NCBI GenBank assembly: GCA_003116995.1
Contig: BDSL01000120.1
Coordinates: 1-64,000 of the forward strand
Direction: 5' to 3'
Length of the DNA: 64,000 nucleotides
Source of the DNA: Yamagishiella unicocca
Taxonomy: Eukaryota > Chlorophyta > Chlorophyceae > Chlamydomonadales > Volvocaceae
Below, in pieces: positions 59,101-64,000 of this stretch. Position 1 is the first letter of the stretch. The number at the start of each line of letters is the position of its first letter. Position numbers and translations under genes: made by a program. The notes under the pieces are model-generated. The model was not told the origin of the DNA. It made no database searches and saw only the letters and a program-made list of their open reading frames with translations.

Positions 59101-62100
59101 CCCTGGGATGGCGACATACACAAACCCTGATCCTCCCTGGAGCCCCGCTCGTCGAGCGCCGCCTCCCCGCTTACTTGAACGGCATGCCCGGCGGCGGCGG
59201 CGGCCGCGGCGACGGCGGCTTCGGCGTCGGCGGCAGCATCGGCGGACTGGGCGGCGGCGGCGGCGGTGGCCGCGGCGGCGGCGGCGGCGGGCTGGGCGGC
59301 GGGCTGGGCGGCGCCGACGGGTGCGGGCTCGGCGGCGCCGGCGGCTTCGACGGCGGCGCCGGCGGCGGGCTGCATACCAGCTCCGACCACGTGCCCGGTG
59401 GATTCGTGTCGGGTATTGCACCCGCCACGAGCCCACAGCTTGACACGAGCATCCGGGCACCGCACGGCACCTTGCACGTGTACAACAGGATCAGCTCCGA
59501 AGCCCGGCTTCGGCCGTTGGTGCCGCCACCAATGCCCCATCCGGTGCTGTTGCCCATGCCCAACAGCACTTCCTCAAAGTACTTGGCCGCATCCTCAAAG
59601 AAGAAGGCCAGCTCCATGAGCACGAAGGCGCTGGGCGGCTTGGGGGAGTTGGAGACCTGGCAGACGGAGAGGGGGATGTGGGTGCCCAGCAGCTGCGGGT
59701 CGCTGAGCAGGAAGTTCAGGGTGTCGTTCAGCGGGCGGCAGAGGAGCTCCGGGAGGAAGCCGGGGGTGTCGATTGTGATGGCGAAGGAGCAGGGAGGTGG
59801 GAAGGGCGGCGGCGGCGAGGGCTGGGGCGGAAGCGGCGGGGGGCCCGGCGGGGGCGGGGGCGGCGGTCGGGGGGGCGGCGGCGGGGGGGAGGGGGAGTAG
59901 CTGCGGGGTGGGGCGGGGAGGAGAGAGGGGGGGAGGGGAGGGGAATGTAAGGGACAGGAGAGTGGTGGTTGGTGGTTGGATGACGAAGTCATACCGTAGA
60001 CACACACACCTGGTCCGGTCAGGGGGCCCATCCATCCCACAGTCCTCCGACCGCCCAACCACCAAGTCCTCCTGCATTTGCTTGTGGACACAGGAATGCG
60101 TCCAAAACAGGTCTATCGGGTCATACGCTGCTAGCCTATCGGTCGCTTCGCCTCATCATCACCGTCATCACCATCACCGTCATCATCACCGTCATCATCA
60201 TCACCGCCGTCATCATCCTTCATCACCCAGTGACACACGCACGTGCGTCTCCCCGCAACTCACTTGCAGTCAGGCATGCGGAACTCTTGCACGCCGGTGG
60301 CCTTGCTGGTCCGGTCCTGGAGCAGGAAGCTCTGAGCGGCGGCAGCGAGTGGCAGCGGGGTTTGGTGGCGGAGGGTGGGGCGGAGGCAGCGGGAGGGGCG
60401 GCAGCGTGTGGGACGGAGGGGTTGGATGAGGTTGCAATACCTGTACAATTTGTACGACGAAGTATACGACGTACGGCGGGGCTTACAGAAGCTGTGGGCG
60501 CGGCGGGTGTGGGGCCTCAAGGAGGTCAGCGAGGCAGCACGGCACACCACCTCGGCCTCCCTGTAGCTAGGCACCCATCCAACGATACCTCGAGCCCCGC
60601 CACGGCCTCTCATCACCACAACCCTGAAACCCTGAAACCCTGTAACCCTGTAACCCTAAGACCCTAAGACCCTAAGACCCTAAACTCCTGTCCATGCCCC
60701 GGGGGGGGGAGCCGAGGTGGAGGGGTGAGGCTCAAGATAGGCAGCCGAGGTGGAGGGGTGAGGCCCAAGAGCCATGGCGCTCTTCCTTTCCCTCCGGCGT
60801 CATCGATGCTCCCGTGTCAAAGGGGACATCCTGGCCGCACCTGGACCTTGCCGTTGGCGCAGGAGCCGTTGTTGGGGGTGCCGCTAGCCATCTGGTAGCC
60901 GGAGAAGAAGGCCAGGTTAACCTGGGTGGGGAGGAGGGATGTGAGAGGAAACCGGGGGGGGGGAGGAGGGGTATGAGAGGAGACCCCGGGGGGGGAGGGG
61001 TATGAGTATGAGAGGAAACCCCAGAGGGGGGGGAGAGGGGTATGAGAGGAAATCGGTGTAGCTCAATTGGGAGAGCCCGAAAAATCCAATCCTTGTGGCC
61101 TGGGAGATCCCTGGTTCAAATCCCACAAGGTGCGGCACAGGAGATGCAGGTTCGAATCCTGCCGCCGATCCCGATGGTGCGGGCAGCCAATAGCCATCGG
61201 TGTGGTTAGGGAGGACTAACTCTAGTATGAAGTGTTGGGGCTTAGGCCAGAGACGGGAGCGTGTGCGTCCTACGGGTGGCTCAACCATCAAGTACACTCA
61301 AGTACACCAAGCATGGCGGCATGCTGGACATGGAGCTGGCGGAAGACCGGTTTCCGGAGAGCGCTTGAATCTCAAAAAATTGATACAAATATGAGTTAGG
61401 GATGTGGCAGGAGCACCAGCCTCCGGCGAGTTGCACTAACTGGTCGTGTTCCACAGCGATAATGTGGCGTGGGCCTTAGCGATATGAGGTGGATTGGTAC
61501 TGGTGGCGCGAGCGTATAGGGTGTACTGATGCCCTCACCGCCCCGCCCCCTTAACAACATGCCAGGCCTAGTGCCGGCGTAATGTAATAATAAATAATAA
61601 TAATAATAATATGAGAGGAAACCCGGGGGGGGGGGGCAGCAGGTTATAACCCGGTTATGACACGTAGGAAACGGAGGGCAGAAGCTGGCTGGCGATGAGT
61701 ATTCGGAAACGCGGGTTCGAGTACGCATGCCGGGGAAATAACTTGGTCCGGCTATCCGGTGAAACCTGTGGGTGTCGGCTGCAGGTTGGAGGAAAAGAAA
61801 CAAACTGTGCTGCGCTAGCGTTTGGGGCGCGTATGGGAGGGGGTTGCAAGGACAAGGAAAATTCGTGATACGAAGGATGTGTGTGTGTGGAGGGGAGAGC
61901 GTCGGTGGGTGGTGGTGGTGGTGGTGGTGCAGGAGGGTGTGCGACTGTGTGGGCAAGATGGTAGGTACCGGTGTATCGAGGTGGCATGGGGGGATACTGG
62001 CAGGGGGACCGTAGGTGGGGCCCATGACAGCCCCCCCTGCGCGGGCAGCCAGGCGGACCCTCCCCCCGCCCTCATGAACCACCAGGCTCCATCTACTCGC

Positions 62101-64000
62101 CTCCCGCCTCTTCTGGACCGCCATCTTCACCGCCTTGGTTTGTCGGCTGTGGATTCGCGGATTATCCTTTACCCCTGGATTCGCGGGTTATCGCTTACCC
62201 TCCCTCCCGGAGGGGACGCGTCCATCCTCGGGCTTTGCCTCCCAGTGCCGACCCACGGGTCTCCGCCCAGCCCTCTCCCCCGCCCAACCCCACACCTTGA
62301 CGCCCACATACACAGACGCCGATCCGGACAGGTCCACCGGCGCGCAAGGCTGCAGCCCGCTGCCGCCCCCGCCGCCCCCCGCCCCTGCCGGGCAGTTGCA
62401 CTCCGACAGCGTGGGATCGTTGGGGCTGGGGTTGTAGAGCGCCTGGCGGCTGGCGTCGCACACTCGAGCCAGGTCCACCGACAGAGTGTAGCAGCTGTAG
62501 TAGCCGGAGGCGTACAACACATCCACGTAGGCGGGGGTGGCTTCAGCGCTAGGGGTGTTCCAGAGGAAGATGGAGACCAGCAGGCGGTTGGCGGCGGCGA
62601 GGAAGGCGTCGTCGGTGGAGAGCAGCACGCCGCACTGTAGCTGCAGGGTGACGTAGAGGCGGCCGTTGCGGGCGAGGAAGACGTAGGCGCTGCCGACTGG
62701 GTCGGCAGTCACGTTGGAGGCGTTGACTAACGCGTAGGAGCGCACGCCCTGGTGGGGGGGGCGGGGGGTAGGGGGGGTTGATAAGAGAACCCGCGAATCC
62801 ACGGCCGACAAGGGGGGGAGGGATGTGTAGATGGCTCGGTTACACGACATAGGAGACGGAGGGCAGGAACGAGCGCGCGAAGGTGGCGGCCAGTTCAGCT
62901 GGTGGAGTGGCGGCCGGGCGGCATCGTGAGCAGGGGGTGGGGGGTGCAGGGGGTGGGGGGCGCGGGGGGGATAAATTAGTACCAGGCCCGGCAGCAGGGG
63001 GCGATCGAGCGGTCCGGTTTGGGCCGATGCGTCCAACGGCACGTTGGCGTTACCGCTGTGTTTCCCAACCCCCCCCCCCGAGTCTCCCCCCAGCCCCCGC
63101 CGTTTTGCCTTCCTCTCAAGTGCCGACCAACGGGTTTCTTCCCAACCCCCCGCGTCGCCAGGACCATGTACGACCATGTACGACCATGTACGGCCACGTA
63201 CGACCGATATGCGTTTCTCGGCTCGTCCCCCGGGGCCTCTGACGGCGCCCCTTGCTGCTCGTCCCCCTTGCTGCTCGTCCCCCTTGCTGCTCGTCCCCCT
63301 TGCTGCTCCCTCCGAGACAGACCGGACTGACTCAGTTGGGTGGGGGACTTCCCGAGCGAGCAGGGCGCGGGGGATCCCGACAGGCCCCACCACGGCGGCT
63401 CTCCCTGGGTGTGTGGTGAAGTTAGTTCCTGCCCTCCGTTTGCCATATCGCGCCACCGGGCCTTCTGGCCCCCCCCTACCACCCGCAAATCACGCGGTCT
63501 ACTCCTAACCCGAGATTACCGGCAGCGCAACTTGCCGTGTCCCTCCCCTATACCCTCCCCTGCCTTCCCCACGTCCCGTCCCCCGCCCCCTCCCCTGTTC
63601 CCCCCCGCCCGGGTTTTTACACCACCCCTCCTCCGGGGTTACCAAACGTGTGTACGAAACGTTTTCGACTCGGTTTTACTTAACAGTGCCGACCCGCGGG
63701 ATTCCTCTCAACCCTCCCCTACACACACGGGTAGCTCATTCTCTCAATTTCCGATGTCGTGCCCAACGATTTCCTCGCCCTCTCCTACGAACCCCCCGCT
63801 TCGGATCTTTGTGCCCCCCCTTTCCCGTGCCCCGCTCCCCCCGGGTGCCCTCCCCAGTCCCCTCCTTCCCCCCTACCTGCTGGGCCCCACAAATGGACGA
63901 CACTTCCAGCTTGCGCACGAGCAGGTCCGCAGTTGCCGCCACATCCGGCAGGGTGCACAGCCGGGTGTTGGAGTAAAACAGATCGGCGAAGGCGCTGTCT
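29005..64000 (-). CDS. Giant pherophorin-like hydroxyproline-rich extracellular matrix protein (5' end outside the window)
   Basis: Exons in transcript order: beyond 64000-63877, 62748-62296, 60921-60841, 60331-60264, 59900-59175, 58823-58737, 57399-57266, 56413-56183, 55831-55642, 54672-33281, 32198-32048, 31669-31404, 30871-30721, 30344-30079, 29731-29581, 29214-29005. All introns are GT-AG. Counting back seven one-base deletions in the rod exon, the phase closes over 24,687 nt, or 8,228 residues plus TAA. The first exons encode a Cys-bearing globular region (GVRSYALVNASNVTADP, SGYYSCYTLSVDLARVC). Then come Pro-rich linkers around a second module (CSFAITIDTPGFLPELLC) and a third (FTIIYASSPQTTLTYACGET). 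A Pro/Ser rod of about 7,100 residues follows, then three repeated modules (SFVLIALNGVGSLTLLAPGF). PPSPPP rods between Cys-containing globules are typical of volvocine pherophorins, secreted wall glycoproteins rich in hydroxyproline. An alternative is two genes, the first ending at the TAG at 55638-55640. Confidence 0.78.
33008..33240. repeat. 21-bp minisatellite GAGTCGGGTTCCGGATCCCCT
   Basis: About eleven copies with small length changes (21-24 bp), each with a GGATCC. They lie in the intron immediately downstream of the rod exon, 41 bp from its donor. Confidence 0.9.
33634..43610 (-). repeat. Rod array A: 34 units of 294 bp (98 codons)
   Basis: Counting the landmark AGGTTGAGGAGG gives 34 units: 31 of 294 bp, two of 285 bp (near 33634-33918 and 34801-35085) and one of 293 bp containing the single-base loss near 42116. 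In the Pro frame the unit contains PPPEPPSPSPPPSPPPSPS and PPQPPSPPSPPPMPPSPPAP, so Glu, Gln and Met recur at fixed places in an otherwise Pro/Ser/Ala/Leu rod. Two unit variants tend to alternate. Confidence 0.92.
43611..54300 (-). repeat. Rod array B: about 16.5 units of 648 bp (216 codons)
   Basis: The landmark AGGTTGAGGAGG recurs at 43611, 44259, 44907, 45555, 46203, 46850, 47498, 48146, 48794, 49441, 50087, 50735, 51382, 52030, 52678, 53325 and 53973. Each interval is 648 bp except where single bases are missing. A half unit follows to about 54300, where the sequence becomes unique. The unit shares its start and end with array A but contains an extra Pro-rich middle with PPPVPPSPPLPPAPP and SPPLPPSPPPLPPSPPLP. 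Confidence 0.93.
54673..55641 (-). other. Intron or possible intergenic gap before the rod exon
   Basis: The donor GTAGGT at 55641-55636 leaves two bases of a codon, and the acceptor CACACAG ending at 54673 supplies the third in the Pro frame, giving PPPPPDL-PLAPQMDRPPPP. The segment 54940-55560 is less repetitive than the rest of the gene and holds TTACA at 55518-55522 and 54973-54977 (TGTAA on the minus strand). It could therefore also be the 3' end of a separate upstream gene. No signal-peptide exon for a second gene was found in it. Confidence 0.55.
57401..57925. repeat. AGC-rich minisatellite next to a splice acceptor
   Basis: About ten units of 45-51 bp, each GGAGTGGTGGCAGGAACAAC followed by AGCAGC and GGCGGC runs. 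All changes are multiples of three, which creates Ser/Gly/Asn and Leu/Pro frames with no gene behind them. The array begins directly at the acceptor of the exon ending at 57399, so its CTG-rich minus strand serves as the pyrimidine tract. Confidence 0.88.
58264..58365 (+). repeat. Interspersed repeat R2, intronic long copy
   Basis: Reads ACAATAAAAGAACCGGTAGC, GCGACTGGGGAAATGTAGTG, GGCGCATAGCTTTCGGACAC and GCGCGCATGCTACTGGACTA. It is in an intron of the pherophorin-like gene, antisense to it. Shorter R2 heads are at 58846, 62836, 30915, 30380, 30437, 31732, 11655 and 12190. Confidence 0.6.
58620..58665 (+). repeat. Interspersed repeat R3
   Basis: GTTTGTCGGCCGTGGATTCG followed by CGGATTCTCTTACCAAACCC. 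Related copies lie at 62135-62185 (one and a half units), 62775-62815 (reverse), 12303-12345 and 3003-3033, all in introns. Confidence 0.6.
60621..60687. repeat. Interstitial telomere-like tract
   Basis: Consecutive ACCCTGAA, ACCCTGTA and ACCCTAAG units ending in ACCCTAAA resemble the complement of green-algal and plant telomere repeats (TTTTAGGG, TTTAGGG). It lies in an intron of the pherophorin-like gene between 60331 and 60841. Confidence 0.6.
60948..61040. repeat. GAGAGGAAACCCC-type G-rich repeats
   Basis: Several copies of TATGAGAGGAAACCCC separated by G runs. One further copy is split by the SINE insertion that follows. The same motif occurs near 318, 9790 and 61610. Confidence 0.6.
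61041..61621 (+). mobile_element. tRNA-derived SINE with AAT-repeat tail and 12-bp flanking repeats
   Basis: The body is about 61053-61609. Its head has an acceptor stem (ATCGGTG with CGCCGAT), a D arm (GCTCAATTGGGAGAGC), an A box (TAGCTCAATTGG at 61059), a perfect T arm (GCAGGTTCGAATCCTGC) and a B box (GGTTCGAATCC at 61149). The anticodon region is far too long and includes a second B-box-like GGTTCAAATCC at 61113. A unique body of about 400 bp follows, then AATAATAAATAATAATAAT. TATGAGAGGAAA occurs directly before (61041-61052) and after (61610-61621), as expected for a target-site duplication. It lies antisense in an intron of the pherophorin-like gene. Confidence 0.7.
62248..62275 (+). repeat. 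Interspersed repeat R4
   Basis: AGTGCCGACCCACGGGTCTC. Similar copies are at 63116 and 63686 (forward) and 9797 (reverse, GAGAGGAAACCCATGGGTCG). All lie in introns. Confidence 0.5.

Noticed and set aside
61052..61171. A functional tRNA gene
   Set aside because: The acceptor, D and T arms are good, but the anticodon region is about 45 nt too long, no clear anticodon stem forms, and the sequence continues into a body with a repeat tail and flanking duplications, which fits a SINE.

Overview
The window looks like nuclear DNA of a volvocine green alga (Chlamydomonadales). The reasons are GC-rich, intron-dense genes with GT-AG introns, TGTAA-type polyadenylation motifs, many intronic minisatellites, and a giant hydroxyproline-rich wall protein of pherophorin type. 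The exact species cannot be told from the sequence. Four protein-coding genes are supported by spliced models whose phases close. A fifth, very small gene is doubtful.

Layout: (1) 478-5983, plus strand: the last nine in-window exons of an alpha-glucan water dikinase, the starch-phosphorylating enzyme; its 5' part lies outside the window. (2) 5984-7993: convergent 3' ends. (3) 13576-7994, minus strand: a complete seven-exon presenilin-type intramembrane aspartyl protease (signal peptide peptidase-like) with a protease-associated domain. (4) 13577-13978: a 402-bp divergent promoter region. (5) 13979-22100, plus strand: a complete twelve-exon NOL6/UTP22 (Nrap) nucleolar ribosome-biogenesis protein. 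(6) 22101-29004: a gene-poor stretch with a long hairpin, a 17-copy 47-bp satellite, small minisatellites and one doubtful secreted peptide. (7) 29005 to beyond 64000, minus strand: one giant pherophorin-like extracellular matrix gene. It has globular modules upstream, then a single proline-rich rod exon of about 21.4 kb (33281-54672), then tandemly duplicated two-exon globular modules.

The giant gene is the main discovery. Its rod exon consists of 34 copies of a 294-bp (98-codon) unit and about 16.5 copies of a 648-bp (216-codon) unit. The Pro/Ser frame is interrupted by exactly seven one-base deletions. When these are counted back, every splice phase from the right window edge to the stop codon closes, giving at least 8,228 residues. 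All three minus-strand frames are free of stops across the rod, so the deletions change its composition without truncating it. One upstream donor overlaps an in-frame TAG, so intron retention would yield a rod-less product. Phase closure supports the single-gene model but does not exclude two adjacent genes.

The introns of all four genes share families of short interspersed repeats. One family is almost identical between copies, and one copy sits inside an unrelated minisatellite. A tRNA-derived SINE with an AAT-repeat tail and matching flanks lies in an intron of the giant gene. The genes look like ordinary neighbours with unrelated jobs (starch turnover, membrane proteolysis, ribosome assembly, extracellular matrix), not an operon-like system.
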